Numbered from the stretch's first letter, positions 52,107 to 61,090 are shown. The stretch is DNA of 64,000 nucleotides from CBDBKE01 sp965218055 (GCA_965218055.1 CBDCKA010000002.1:2969982-3033981), one strand, 5' to 3'. Numbers and translations are program-made. The notes: a model not told the origin generated them from the letters alone.

Positions 52107-52231
52107 TCATCTATTCGATCATCTACTGCAGACCATGATTCGTAATGCGAACTCCCCTTTCTCTGGCAAGAGGAGGCAGGGCGCTCAATCACACTCGCGA
52201 TAGGCTTTTTTCTACCAATAGTTTACCCGGG

Positions 52232-53236
52232 CTACCCTGCATGCGAGCCAACAGCACGAGATGGACTTGCCTCTCGTAACTTCCAGTACAGTCGTACCGC
52301 CAGCTTTCGTGCAATGGCGACCTTGGCCACCGCACTGCCACGGCGAAACTGCAACCGCTGGTAGTTGCGCCGTAATGCTGGATCGAACCGCGAGGCCACA
52401 TTCGCGGCCTCGACCAACAAATAGCGCAGCATCGTGTTGCCTTGCTTACTGATCGAACCCAGTCGCTGCTTGCCACCGCTGCTGTACTCGGTCGGGTTCA
52501 ATCCCAGATAACTCACCAACTGCTTGCTCCTGGGGAAGCGATCGATGGGGCCCAGGGTCAGCACAAAGGCCAGTGCCGTGACCGGTCCCACTCCCGATTG
52601 GGTCATCAAACACACTGCCTCAGCACGGCTCTCGGCTTCCTGTTTCACGGCTTGGTCCAACTCTTCGATCGAAGTGCTGAGCCGATCCAGTATCTCCAGT
52701 AGTTCCCGCTTGCGGCGGTTCGCCCAAGGACCGAAGGCGAGACCTTCCAGTTCGTTCCGACCCACCGCCGTCCACAACTTCTTTCTCCGGCAGAGTCCTT
52801 GCCCCATCGCCAGAGCCTGCAACTGATTCATCACCGAGGTTCGAAAACGAACCAGCCTCACCCGGTGCTGTAAGAGCCGCCGCAGGTCCCGCTCGCCCGG
52901 CGACGGGATCCATATCCGGGGAAAGCGGTTCTCCAAGAGCATCTTGAGGATATGGCTGGCATCGCGGGCATCGGTCTTCTGCTTCCGGACCACCCCAGCA
53001 CGAATCTGTGCTGCGTCTCCTACCCAGAGTGCGTGTCCCTGCTCGGCCAGCATCCGTTCAAACCACTGTGTGCGCCCCGTGGCTTCCATCCCGATGCGGG
53101 CCGGACCCGGAAGTGCTGCGTAAAACTTCCGTGCTTCGCCTGCCTCGTGGTCCAGTCGGCGCTCGATGATCTCGCCGGTCTGGGAATCCATCATTGCAAT
53201 CTGCTGAAAACGTGTGTGAAAATCACATCCGATCAT
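52232..53236 (-). CDS. IS110-family transposase
   Basis: Intact 334-residue IS110/IS1111-type transposase. The RuvC-like DEDD domain starts GCDFHTRFQQIAMMD and includes GMEATGRTQWFERML and KQKTDARDASHIL (three of the acidic residues). The C-terminal Transposase_20 domain has VGPVTALAFVLTLG and SISKQGNTMLRYLLVEAA with the serine used in this family. IS110 elements have no clear inverted repeats and are guided by a bridge RNA from non-coding DNA beside the gene, so flanks may matter. Confidence 0.93.
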   Translation of the reverse strand: MIGCDFHTRFQQIAMMDSQTGEIIERRLDHEAGEARKFYAALPGPARIGMEATGRTQWFERMLAEQGHALWVGDAAQIRAGVVRKQKTDARDASHILKMLLENRFPRIWIPSPGERDLRRLLQHRVRLVRFRTSVMNQLQALAMGQGLCRRKKLWTAVGRNELEGLAFGPWANRRKRELLEILDRLSTSIEELDQAVKQEAESRAEAVCLMTQSGVGPVTALAFVLTLGPIDRFPRSKQLVSYLGLNPTEYSSGGKQRLGSISKQGNTMLRYLLVEAANVASRFDPALRRNYQRLQFRRGSAVAKVAIARKLAVRLYWKLREASPSRAVGSHAG

Positions 53237-53448
53237 TGAGCATCGCTCGGCTCCTTCCTTCCGAGCCTTGGTCGATCAACCGCTGCCAAGTCTACTCGGT
53301 CCCGAGGAGCCGACGACGTCATCCAATCACACTACTGTTGGTCTCAAAAATGGTTCTTTGGCAACGGGAAGAAAAGAAAGAGGGTTGCGAGGAAAAGAGG
53401 TTGAGGGAAACTGAAGAAGATCTGGCGATTTGACGCGAAACCAAACCC

Positions 53449-54227
53449 ATGCATGGACGCTGGGAACTCAGCGACGAGCAGTGGGCTTTGTTGGAACCGA
53501 TCCTGCGGTCGGAGCGGCGGCCCGATGGAAAGGGGCGACCGCCGAAGGAGGCGCGCGCGGTGCTGAACGGCGTGTTGTGGATTTTAGGAACGGGAGCACA
53601 GTGGCGGGAGATACCGGAAAAATATCCTCCGTACCAGACCTGCCATCGCCGCCTTCAGCAGTGGGTGCGTTCGGGGGCGCTGGCGAAGGCGTTGCGGAAA
53701 CTGGCGCGCCGGTTGCAAGCCGAGGGACGCTTGAATCTGGAGGAAGCCTTTATCGACGCGACCTTTGCTGCGGCGAAAAAAGGGGCTTCGGGATTGGTCC
53801 TACCAAGCGAGGTAAGGGGACGAAGATCACGGCTATCACCGTTGGCAACAGTCTACCTGTCGCCGTCCGTGTCCAGGCTGCTTCACCCCACGAAAGCCAA
53901 CTGGTCGAAGAAACCCTCGGCCACAGCTTCCTCGGCCAGCTTCCCGAACGACTGATCGGGGACAAAGCCTACGACAGTGACAAGTTAGACCGTCAGATGC
54001 AGGAACAATACGGGGTGCAGATGATTGCTCCGCACCGCAGCAACCGGGCACGCCCGACGCAAGACGGCCGGCCCTTACGCCGCTATCGGCGGCGCTGGAC
54101 AGTCGAGCGTCTGTTCGCTTGGCTGCAACTGTTTCGCCGCCTGGTTACCCGCTACGAGTACCACATCGACAATTTCTTGGGTATGGTCCGACTCGGATGC
54201 ATCAAAATCATGCTGAGGTATTTTTGA
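53449..54227 (+). CDS. IS5 transposase, two frames joined by -1 shift
   Basis: Frame one (53449-53955) gives HGRWELSDEQWALLEPIL, the DUF4096 part, and the first catalytic Asp in EEAFIDATFAAAKKG. Frame two, continuing to 54227, gives GFGIGPTKRGKGTKITAI, LIGDKAYDSDKLD (second Asp) and RRRWTVERLFAWLQLFRRL (Glu). The switch falls on AAAAAAGGGG at 53776-53785; a -1 shift or transcript slippage on the A6 run restores a full protein, as described for the IS427 group. Confidence 0.85.
53776..53785 (+). promoter_or_regulatory. Frameshift site of the IS5 element
   Basis: A6G4 run at the junction of the two transposase frames. Reading AAA AAA GGG then slipping back one base gives GGC TTC GGG, which enters the second frame at the conserved GFGIG segment. 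Confidence 0.65.
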
Positions 54228-54244
54228 GACCACCTCTAGTGTTG

Positions 54245-54299
54245 GCACAAAAATCGGTCTGGTCACTCGGTAGGAGGGGAGGCGCACCCGATTTTGTGC
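54245..54299. promoter_or_regulatory. Inverted repeat in the napA leader
   Basis: GCACAAAAATCGG (54245-54257) and CCGATTTTGTGC (54288-54299) are inverted around about 30 bases, 25 bases before the napA ATG. This could be a regulator-binding site or an RNA hairpin that sequesters the ribosome site. The arms do not match the FNR consensus. Confidence 0.5.
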
Positions 54300-54324
54300 G
54301 TAATTGTGCAGTAAACGGGTTCCT

Positions 54325-57069
54325 ATGGCTTTTCGCTTCACTGATCTGATCCGGCGGGACGTGATTGTGCGGGACGTCCATAACCGCTACCCGCAGACCG
54401 AAGAGGTTTTCGAGCGGTTTCGTGTACGCCCGTCCTGCTGGGATTGTTCCATGACTGAGGTTGCCCACCGCAGCGGTGTCAGCGTCGAGGATTTGCTCGA
54501 TGCCCTGAATGAAGTTGTCTTTCCGCGGAAACTCCGGCGAGCAGGAAAAACAGGGCTAAGCCGTGAACTCGGTTTTTGCAAGGGCAGCCGGCGAAGGCAG
54601 CTCGAAGTGGTCTGTGCTTCGAGGGTCAGTATCGACGCCTACCCTGTCGCCGTGTCGTTCTCCCAAACCAGACCGGTTCAATGTGAGGTTGACGCCAAGA
54701 AGGATCCGTACAAACGCTCACACACCACAACCCCACTAGCGCACGAAATGGCCCAGGACAAACTAGGATTCGATCGATTGACGCGCCGCGAGTTGTTTTG
54801 GAGGCTGAGTTTGCCCGCCAGCGTAGCTCTCGTGGGACCGCTCGCGGGCTGCTCCGGCCTATGGGAGCGCACGCCTGCCGTTCCCGTGCACGCTTGGCAC
54901 AAGGGTGTCTGTCGCTTCTGCGGGACCGGCTGTGGGATCCAAATCGGTGTGCGCGACGGCAAGGTGGTGGATGTCAAGGGCGATGAGTATGCCCACAACA
55001 AGGGTCGCCTCTGCATCAAGGGCATCCTGAACCGTGACATCCTCTATACCCGGGACCGAGCCCTGTATCCGATGGTGCGGAAGAACGGCGAGCTACAACG
55101 AGTGAGCTGGCAGGAGGCGATGACTCTGGTGGCAGAGCGCTTCCGCCACATAATTGACCGCTTCGGCCCCGACAGCGTCGCGTTTTATGGGAGCGGGCAA
55201 CTCTTCACGCAGGAAAGTTACACGGCCAACAAGCTTTTCAAGGCAGGAATCGGTACGAACAACGTAGATGGCAATCCGCGGCTTTGCATGGCCTCGGCGG
55301 CGGCCGGTTACGTATCGGTCTTCGGTAAGGATGAACCCATGGGTTGCTACGAGGACCTGGATGCCGCCGACTGCTTCTTCATCACTGGATCCAACATGGC
55401 CGAGTGCCATCCAGTTCTTTGGGAGCGAGTCCGGGACCGCAAGCGAAGCCGGCCCGAGACCTTCATCATCGTAGTAGACCCGCGAAGCACAATCACTGCC
55501 TGCCGGGCTGACTTGCACCTCTCCATCCGCCCCGGCACCGACGTGGCTCTTTACAACGCCATGATCCACGAGTTCATTCGCCTGGGGCTCATCGATGCCG
55601 ACATGGTTGAGAACTACCTGAGCTTCCAGTCTGGAGACGCGAGCCGCAGCTACTCTGACTTGAAGAGGCATGTCGGTCAGTACGCACCTGGACGGGTGGC
55701 GAGCATCTGCGGTCTGAGTTCCAAGGACATCAGCGAAGCAGCCTTTCGGTTTGCTTCCTCCAGAGCCACGATGTCTCTATGGACCATGGGGCTGAATCAA
55801 CAGTCGCAAGGGACCGCCGCCAATCGGCTGGTGATGGCGATGCATCTTTTGACGGGACAGATCGGCCGACCGGGCGCAACCCCTTTCTCGCTAACCGGCC
55901 AGCCGAATGCCGGTGGAGGGGTGCGCGATACAGGCACGCTGGCGCATGCGCTGCCGAACGGGCGGGTTGTGACCAACCCCAAGGACCGGCAAGAGATGGA
56001 ATATCTCTGGGGTGTTGCACGCGACCGTATCAGCGCAAAGCCGGGCTATCACGCGGTAGCTCTTTTCGAGGCAATGGAACGGGGCGATGTAAAGTGCTGC
56101 CTGGTGATGTCCACGAATCCTGCGCAGTCGCTCCCCAACGCCGACCGCTATCGCCGGGCCATGCAGAAGACATTCCTCGTGGTGGCCGATACTTTTCATC
56201 CCACCGAGACTACGCAGTTTGCCGACGTGGTCTTGCCTGCGGCCCTGTGGGCTGAAAAGGAAGGCGTCTTCAGTCAATCCGAGCGCCGCTATCACCTTGT
56301 ACCGAAGGTGGTGGAGCCGCCGGGAGAGGCACGCAGTGACCTAGAGATATTGGTAGAACTTGCAGACCGCTTGAACCTTGGGGAGCTAATCTCGGCACGC
56401 ACGCCCCGGGACGTCTGGGAAGAGTGGCGGGTAATCTCAGCTCACTCAAAGTACAACTTCTCTGGCATCACGTACAAACGTCTCCAAGAAGAGCGCGGTT
56501 TGCGTTGGCCGTGTCCATCCGAAGCCCATCCCGGCACATGCCGCCGCTACTTGCCCGGCGAAGACCCCCTAGCTCGCCGAGGCGGGCGCTTCGACTTCTA
56601 CGGACGACCCGACGGCAGAGCCGTCATCTGGCTGCACCACCAGGAGGAACCGAAGGACCCACCCACGGACGATTTCCCGCTGGTTCTCACCACAGGGCGG
56701 ATCTTGGAGCACTGGCACACCATGACCATCACAGGCAGAGTGGCAGCGCTAGACGGTATCCGGCCCAATTTTCTCGAGATTCATCCGCAGGACGCTCATT
56801 CCCTTGGTGTCGAGGAGGGAGCGGAAGTTGTTGTGCGAAGCCGACGAGGACAGGCGGAGTTCGTCGCCCGACTAACAGGCACAGTTCGCCCGGGTGTTGT
56901 CTTTGCTACGTTCCACTCGGCGCGTCACTTGGTAAACGTAGCAACCAACGATGTGTACGATCCCATTTCCAAGCAGCCGGAGTACAAGCTATGTGCCGTC
57001 TCCGTCCAACGGAAAGTGCCCCGTGGCGCGGGGTATGAAAACGGTGCAGGCCAACCAGAAGCGGGTTGA
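54325..57069 (+). CDS. napA: Nitrate reductase NapA-type with N-terminal DUF1858 extension
   Basis: A molybdopterin oxidoreductase of about 914 residues. Residues 1-62 form a DUF1858/ScdA-N-like domain (IVRDVHNRYPQTEEVFERF then CWDC, then VSVEDLLDALNEV). A linker of about 80 residues leads to a Tat-type sequence (LTRRELFWRLSLPASVALVG with AGCS lipobox) near residue 155, then the 4Fe-4S motif C196-x2-C199-x3-C203, the likely Mo-ligand Cys321 in RLCMASA, and DEPMGCYEDLDAADCFF, all as in NapA. Periplasmic reduction of nitrate to nitrite is the likely role. A start at ATG 54748 would skip the extension. napC follows 14 bases later. Confidence 0.85.
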   Translation: MAFRFTDLIRRDVIVRDVHNRYPQTEEVFERFRVRPSCWDCSMTEVAHRSGVSVEDLLDALNEVVFPRKLRRAGKTGLSRELGFCKGSRRRQLEVVCASRVSIDAYPVAVSFSQTRPVQCEVDAKKDPYKRSHTTTPLAHEMAQDKLGFDRLTRRELFWRLSLPASVALVGPLAGCSGLWERTPAVPVHAWHKGVCRFCGTGCGIQIGVRDGKVVDVKGDEYAHNKGRLCIKGILNRDILYTRDRALYPMVRKNGELQRVSWQEAMTLVAERFRHIIDRFGPDSVAFYGSGQLFTQESYTANKLFKAGIGTNNVDGNPRLCMASAAAGYVSVFGKDEPMGCYEDLDAADCFFITGSNMAECHPVLWERVRDRKRSRPETFIIVVDPRSTITACRADLHLSIRPGTDVALYNAMIHEFIRLGLIDADMVENYLSFQSGDASRSYSDLKRHVGQYAPGRVASICGLSSKDISEAAFRFASSRATMSLWTMGLNQQSQGTAANRLVMAMHLLTGQIGRPGATPFSLTGQPNAGGGVRDTGTLAHALPNGRVVTNPKDRQEMEYLWGVARDRISAKPGYHAVALFEAMERGDVKCCLVMSTNPAQSLPNADRYRRAMQKTFLVVADTFHPTETTQFADVVLPAALWAEKEGVFSQSERRYHLVPKVVEPPGEARSDLEILVELADRLNLGELISARTPRDVWEEWRVISAHSKYNFSGITYKRLQEERGLRWPCPSEAHPGTCRRYLPGEDPLARRGGRFDFYGRPDGRAVIWLHHQEEPKDPPTDDFPLVLTTGRILEHWHTMTITGRVAALDGIRPNFLEIHPQDAHSLGVEEGAEVVVRSRRGQAEFVARLTGTVRPGVVFATFHSARHLVNVATNDVYDPISKQPEYKLCAVSVQRKVPRGAGYENGAGQPEAG

Positions 57070-57083
57070 GAGGTAGGGTGGGT

Positions 57084-57758
57084 ATGCGTCTAACCACGTT
57101 TGTGGTGTTCGCTTCCGAAAGGGCGAGGGACGCGGAGCAAGCGCTGTCGGCGGGAGAATTCATGCGCGGCCTGGGGCTGGCAGCTGCTGTGGTCGCGATC
57201 GTCGCGCTGGTACTCATTGAGTTCGTCTACCGCAACCGCTTCCGGAGAGCCACATATCACTGGCTGCTGTTCCTGGGACTTTTGGTGCTTCCTGGCATCA
57301 CTCTCATGAGCATGACCGCGATGGTTTCCGAGGAGACCAAGAAGGTTGACGCTTGCGCCACCTGCCACGTCATGGACCCGTTTATCAACGACATGAGAGA
57401 TCCCTTCAGTGCAACTCTGGCGGCCCGCCATTACAAGAACAAGTGGGTCCCCGACCATCAGTGCTACATGTGTCACACGACCTATGGAGCGCACGGCACG
57501 TTGGCAGCTAAGCGCGACGGTTTTCGCCACTGGTTGCTCTATGTAACAGCCACGTGGGAGGAGCCGATCCAGTACGGCAGCAGCTATCCGAATTCCAACT
57601 GCCTGACTTGTCACGAGGGAACGTCGAAGTTCGACAGGGGCAAGAGCCACCAGGCACTGGCCAAAGATCTGGTCCGCGACCGAGTGAGCTGCTCTACCTG
57701 CCACGGGCCGCCGCACCCTGTCCCAGGCGAACGCCTCTCCATCGCGAGACACCCATGA
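57084..57758 (+). CDS. napC: NapC/NirT-family tetrahaem cytochrome c
   Basis: Membrane quinol dehydrogenase of about 224 residues that passes electrons to NapA. Two hydrophobic segments (about 31-48 and 60-82) precede four haem sites: CATCH (residue 91), CYMCH, CLTCH and CSTCH. The ATG at 57084 follows AGAGGTAGGG; a TTG at 57066 is less likely. No napB diheme subunit or napD chaperone is found nearby, so NapC would donate directly to NapA. Confidence 0.88.
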   Translation: MRLTTFVVFASERARDAEQALSAGEFMRGLGLAAAVVAIVALVLIEFVYRNRFRRATYHWLLFLGLLVLPGITLMSMTAMVSEETKKVDACATCHVMDPFINDMRDPFSATLAARHYKNKWVPDHQCYMCHTTYGAHGTLAAKRDGFRHWLLYVTATWEEPIQYGSSYPNSNCLTCHEGTSKFDRGKSHQALAKDLVRDRVSCSTCHGPPHPVPGERLSIARHP

Positions 57759-57976
57759 TGACCCCTGAGGAGGCAACCGGCGTCAACACCTTGGTGCGCA
57801 CAGCAGTGGCATGTGCGCTCATTGGCTTATTGAGTGTCTTGTTATTCCTGTGGAGTGGTTTTGCCCCTTGGAGTGTGGGTATGGGCGTCTTTTTCGGCGC
57901 GCCGCTATTGGTGATTGCCGTGATGCTCTACCTCATCGCCGTGGTGCGTGATCTTCGGCAGCGAGGAGTCTTATGA
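57755..57976 (+). CDS. Small membrane protein of the nap operon
   Basis: A 73-residue protein with two hydrophobic segments (LVRTAVACALIGLLSVLLFL and VFFGAPLLVIAVMLYLIAV). The start overlaps the napC stop (ATGA at 57755-57758), which argues for translation coupled to napC. It may be a membrane subunit or assembly factor of the nitrate reductase, but no family is recognised. Confidence 0.65.
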   Translation: MMTPEEATGVNTLVRTAVACALIGLLSVLLFLWSGFAPWSVGMGVFFGAPLLVIAVMLYLIAVVRDLRQRGVL

Positions 57977-58067
57977 CTCCTAGAGAACCGAACTCCCTTA
58001 GCACCCGCTAGCTTCCAACTGACAGAGGCCAGACAGCACCAAAAGGAACGGGGTTAGTTCCTCAGGA

Positions 58068-58200
58068 GTCGGTCTGGGCGCCGCGACGGCGCTCTCGGGG
58101 CTACTGGTGCCTCACCTGCGCTTCCTCTACGACTACTCCTGGTTCGTCGGCTTTGCGGTCGCCTTCGCGTCCTACTACACCCTGATGCAGCGGCGACCGG
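58068..58200 (+). pseudogene. C-terminal remnant of an NCS1-type permease
   Basis: The plus strand reads VGLGAATALSGLLVPHLRFLYDYSWFVGFAVAF then SYYTLM, which matches the last two helices of nucleobase/cation symporter-1 permeases (the LYDYSWFVGF segment is characteristic). The rest of the gene is absent upstream, and the downstream sequence is the opposite-strand ABC permease fragment. It marks a rearrangement junction. Confidence 0.6.
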
Positions 58201-58244
58201 TTCGCCCGTGCGCCCCGTGCGGGCCACCAGACGCGCCCTCTGTT

Positions 58245-58695
58245 GCCGGGCTCGGACTCGGTTGCCGTAGTCGGTGATTACGCCCGAGGCATAGGCGGAA
58301 ACGATGGAGGCGGTGTTGGAATTGCTGCCGTCCAGCAGGACCTGCACCCTGGTGGTCTTGCCGCGGGTGATGTTGCGGCCAAAGCCGGGCAGTAGGCGCA
58401 CCACGGCATGGACGCGGCCGTGGTCCAGCAGCTCCGCAACCTCGCTCTCCCGGTCAGGTGCTGCGAGCACGTGAAACCGCCCCGAGCCAGCAAAGGCCTC
58501 GAACAACTCGCGGCTGGCCGGCGTCCGATCCTGGTCCATCCAGGCGATGCGGCTGGTCTCCACGTCCAGGTTGACTGCGTAGCCAAAGATGATCAGTTGC
58601 ATCAGGGGCGGGATGAACAAGACGACCCGCATGCGCGGCTCCCGCAGCGCCTGGAGCAGTTCCTTTCGGACGATTTCCCGGATTCGCTTCCACAT
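58245..58695 (-). pseudogene. N-terminal part of an ABC-2 permease (second permease), truncated
   Basis: Opens MWKRIREIVRKELLQALREP then a membrane helix (VVLFIPPLMQLIIFGYAV) and the periplasmic start VETSRIAWMDQDRTPASRELFEAF to DGSNSNTASIVSAYASGVI, matching YhhJ/YbhR-like exporters. After about 150 residues the sequence changes at 58245 into the NCS1 remnant on the other strand, so the remaining five helices are missing. The ATG 58695 lies six bases from the upstream permease stop. Confidence 0.75.
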
Positions 58696-58700
58696 CGCGG

Positions 58701-59834
58701 TCAGGCCAGCTTCTGCTTCACCTTCCTGGTTGCAACGGCGAAGACAATCGTCGCGTACACGATCAGCAGTCCGACTTCCAGTAACAGGACCTCGAGCCCG
58801 ACACCCTTCAGGTAAATCCCCTTCAGGATGGTGACGAAGTACTTGGCCGGAAAGATGTAGGTCACTACCTGAATCACGGCCGGCATGTTTTCGATGGCGC
58901 ACACAAAACCGGACAACAGGAAGGCGGGCAGGAAAGAGGTCAGCATGCCCAGCTGGTATGCCAGCAGTTGCGAGCGCGCCGTGGCCGAAAGCAGAATGCC
59001 CCAGCAGAGCGCGCCGAACAGGAAGATGCCGCCGGTGAAAAACAGCAGCAGCGCATTTCCGCGGAGCGGCACGCGAAAGACCAGGACGCCGACCACCACC
59101 GCCACCAGCATGTCCACCAGTCCCACTCCGAAGAAGGCAATCGGCTTGCCCAGCACCAGTTTCGCCGGCCGCAGCGGCGTGGCGAGCAACGACTCCATGG
59201 TGCCCGATTCCCACTCGCGAGCAATGGTCAATGAGGTGAGCAGCGCGGCGATGATCATCAGGATCACCGCCATCAGGCCCGGCACGATGTAGTTCTTCGA
59301 CTCCAGGTCGCTGTTGTACCAGACGCGCGAACGGGCCTCCACTGGCGGAGGCGAGCGGACTCCCATCTTGCGGACCTGGGCCTGCCCCTGCAGCTCCACC
59401 GCGTGCAGGCCCACCAGTGCCTCGGCATAGCTGCGGGCGATGGAAGCGGTGTTGGAATCGCTGCCGTCGAGCAGTAGCTGCACTTCCACTTGGCGGCCGG
59501 CCACGAGGTCGCGGGCAAACCCCCTGGGAATGGAGACGCCGAGCAGGCACTCATCGCGGTCAATTTTATGCTCCACGGTGTTCAGCCGGTCGGCGATGCC
59601 CAGAACCTGAAAGTAGCGTGAGGCGCGAAATCGCGAGATCAGGTCCCAGCTCTCGGGGCTTCGGTCTGCGTCGTGGATCCAGGTCGGCACGCGGCCCACG
59701 TCCAGGGACAGCGCGTAGCCGAACAGCAGCAACAGAACCAGCGGCATCGCCAGCGCCATGATCAGGCTGTTTCGATCCCGCAGGATGTGCAGGAACTCCT
59801 TTCTCATCACCGCCCGTGTTCGTCGAAGATTCAT
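58701..59834 (-). CDS. ABC-2 type export permease
   Basis: Complete 377-residue permease of the ABC2_membrane_3 type (YbhS/YhhJ-like, drug or lipid export). It has an N-terminal helix (SLIMALAMPLVLLLLFGYAL), a large periplasmic domain (residues about 45-175) and five C-terminal helices with the signature ISLxREWExGTMExLLATPL as LTIAREWESGTMESLLATPL near 205. It lies between two broken partner genes, so the exporter is probably non-functional despite this intact subunit. It overlaps the ATPase fragment's stop by four bases. Confidence 0.88.
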   Translation of the reverse strand: MNLRRTRAVMRKEFLHILRDRNSLIMALAMPLVLLLLFGYALSLDVGRVPTWIHDADRSPESWDLISRFRASRYFQVLGIADRLNTVEHKIDRDECLLGVSIPRGFARDLVAGRQVEVQLLLDGSDSNTASIARSYAEALVGLHAVELQGQAQVRKMGVRSPPPVEARSRVWYNSDLESKNYIVPGLMAVILMIIAALLTSLTIAREWESGTMESLLATPLRPAKLVLGKPIAFFGVGLVDMLVAVVVGVLVFRVPLRGNALLLFFTGGIFLFGALCWGILLSATARSQLLAYQLGMLTSFLPAFLLSGFVCAIENMPAVIQVVTYIFPAKYFVTILKGIYLKGVGLEVLLLEVGLLIVYATIVFAVATRKVKQKLA

Positions 59835-60347
59835 GCCGACTTGCGTTCCTCCTCGGTGATCATGCCGACGAACACATCCTCGATGGAGGGTTGAATCGGT
59901 TCCAGGCGCTGGACGCGAATCCCCTGCTGCTCCAGTAGGCTGCGAATCCGAGGCGTGGCTGCGCCTGGGTCAGGGCCTGGATGAGCGAGGGGATGAGCGC
60001 CTGGATGAGCGAGGGTGATGTGCAGTCCTGCGCCGAATACCGCCACTTCGGAAATGCCTTCCACTCCCTCCAGCGCTTTCAGACTCTCCAGCAGGTCCTA
60101 GCTGTCCAGTTCCACCAGGGTGTGGGATGCCAATGTCTGCTTTAAGGAGGCGGGCGCACCCAGGGCGATGATTTTTCCCTGGCACATCAGCGCCAGCCGG
60201 TGGCAATGCTCGGCTTCATCCATGTAATGCGTGGTGACAAAAATGGTTTGGCCGGCTGCCGAAAGCTCATAGATCAGATCCCAGAAGTCGCGGCGGGCAA
60301 TCGGATCGACACCAGAGGTCGGCTCATCGAGGAAAATGATGGGCGTG
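59831..60347 (-). pseudogene. C-terminal fragment of exporter ATPase 2 with in-frame TAG
   Basis: Starts abruptly at IIFLDEPTSGVDPIARRDFWD (Walker B), then VTTHYMDEAEHCHR (H-loop) and ends LEPIQPSIEDVFVGMITEEE. A TAG at 60098-60100 interrupts VELDS*DLLESL. The Walker A and signature motifs are missing at the 60347 breakpoint. A 24-base tandem duplication (CTCGCTCATCCAGG units, 59978-60020) gives an extra AHPG repeat. Confidence 0.8.
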
Positions 60348-60757
60348 ATCCGTTGCGACTCTCCGCAGGGGTCGAAGAAGCTGGTGGCCGAGTCCGGTTA
60401 CCAGGTCACCTGCCCAAACCTGAGGGCGGCGCGGGAGTTCTTGCAGAGGGTCGCAGGCGTGCGGAGCGTGGAGCCGTCCGGCGCCACGCTGCATCTTTTC
60501 CTGGCCGCTCCGGAAACCTCGGCGGCGGCCCTCGAACAGGCCTTGGAGCAAAACGGCCTGGGCCCGGCCAGCTTCCGCCCAATTGCCCCCTCGCTGGAGG
60601 ACGTATTCATCGCGGAGATCCGCAAGGCTTCAGCGGAGAGCCATGCCTGAAGGGAATGCGCATCGGTGGGCCGTCGAGGTGGATGGCCTCGTGAAGCGAT
60701 TCGGCGCCTTTGTCGCCGTGGACCACGTTTCCTTCGCCGTCCGCGCCCGCGATTGAG
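60348..60757 (+). pseudogene. Inverted segment: ATPase 1 C-terminus and ATPase 2 N-terminus
   Basis: On the plus strand 60348-60650 reads VIRCDSPQGSKKLVAESGYQ through PSLEDVFIAEIRKASAESHA, the end of an ABC ATPase, and 60642 starts a second (GLVKRFGAFVAVDHVSF), which stops at 60757. All the other parts of these two ATPases are on the minus strand on either side. Flipping this 410-base piece would join LLNRGR to VIRCD correctly, so it looks like an internal inversion of an ATPase1-ATPase2 junction. Confidence 0.75.
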
Positions 60758-61090
60758 CAGGCCCACCCGGTTGCAGCGCTCGGCTTCATCCAGATAGGCC
60801 GTGGTGAGCAGGACGCTCATTCCCTCTTTCACCAGCTGATAGAGGATGGCCCAGAAATCGCGGCGGGACACCGGGTCCACCCCGTTGGTGGGCTCGTCGA
60901 GAAAAAGAACTTGTGGGTGGTGGAGCAGGGGGCACATGAGTGCCAGTTTTTGCTTCATGCCGCCCGAAAGGTGGCCGGCCGCTCTGTGCTGGAAAGGCTG
61001 CATGCGGGTGACGCCCAGCAGGCGCTCCATCAGTGGCTCGCCTTCGGCTGCCGGGAGCCCGAACAGGTCAGAATCCAACGGCAGCCATCG
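60752..61090 (-). pseudogene. Middle fragment of exporter ATPase 1
   Basis: Reads DLFGLPAAEGEPLMERLLGV, the ABC signature LSGGMKQKLALM, Walker B VLFLDEPTNGVDPVSRRDF and TTAYLDEAERCNRVGLLNRGR. Its Walker A part is missing beyond 61090 and its C-terminus lies in the inverted segment. It was the first ATPase of a YbhF-like exporter with the genes downstream. Confidence 0.8.

Larger units (their letters stand above)
53339..54232 (+). mobile_element. IS5-family insertion sequence (IS427 group), complete
   Basis: An 894-base element with 13-base inverted repeats, TGGTCTCAAAAAT at 53339-53351 and ATTTTTGAGACCA at 54220-54232. It encodes one transposase split over two overlapping frames. A partial copy in the opposite direction forms the right end of this window (63793-64000). 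No target duplication was recognised. Confidence 0.85.

Noticed and set aside
59978..60025. Short CRISPR-like repeats in the ATPase fragment
   Set aside because: Only a two-unit tandem duplication of about 24 bases inside coding sequence; no spacers.
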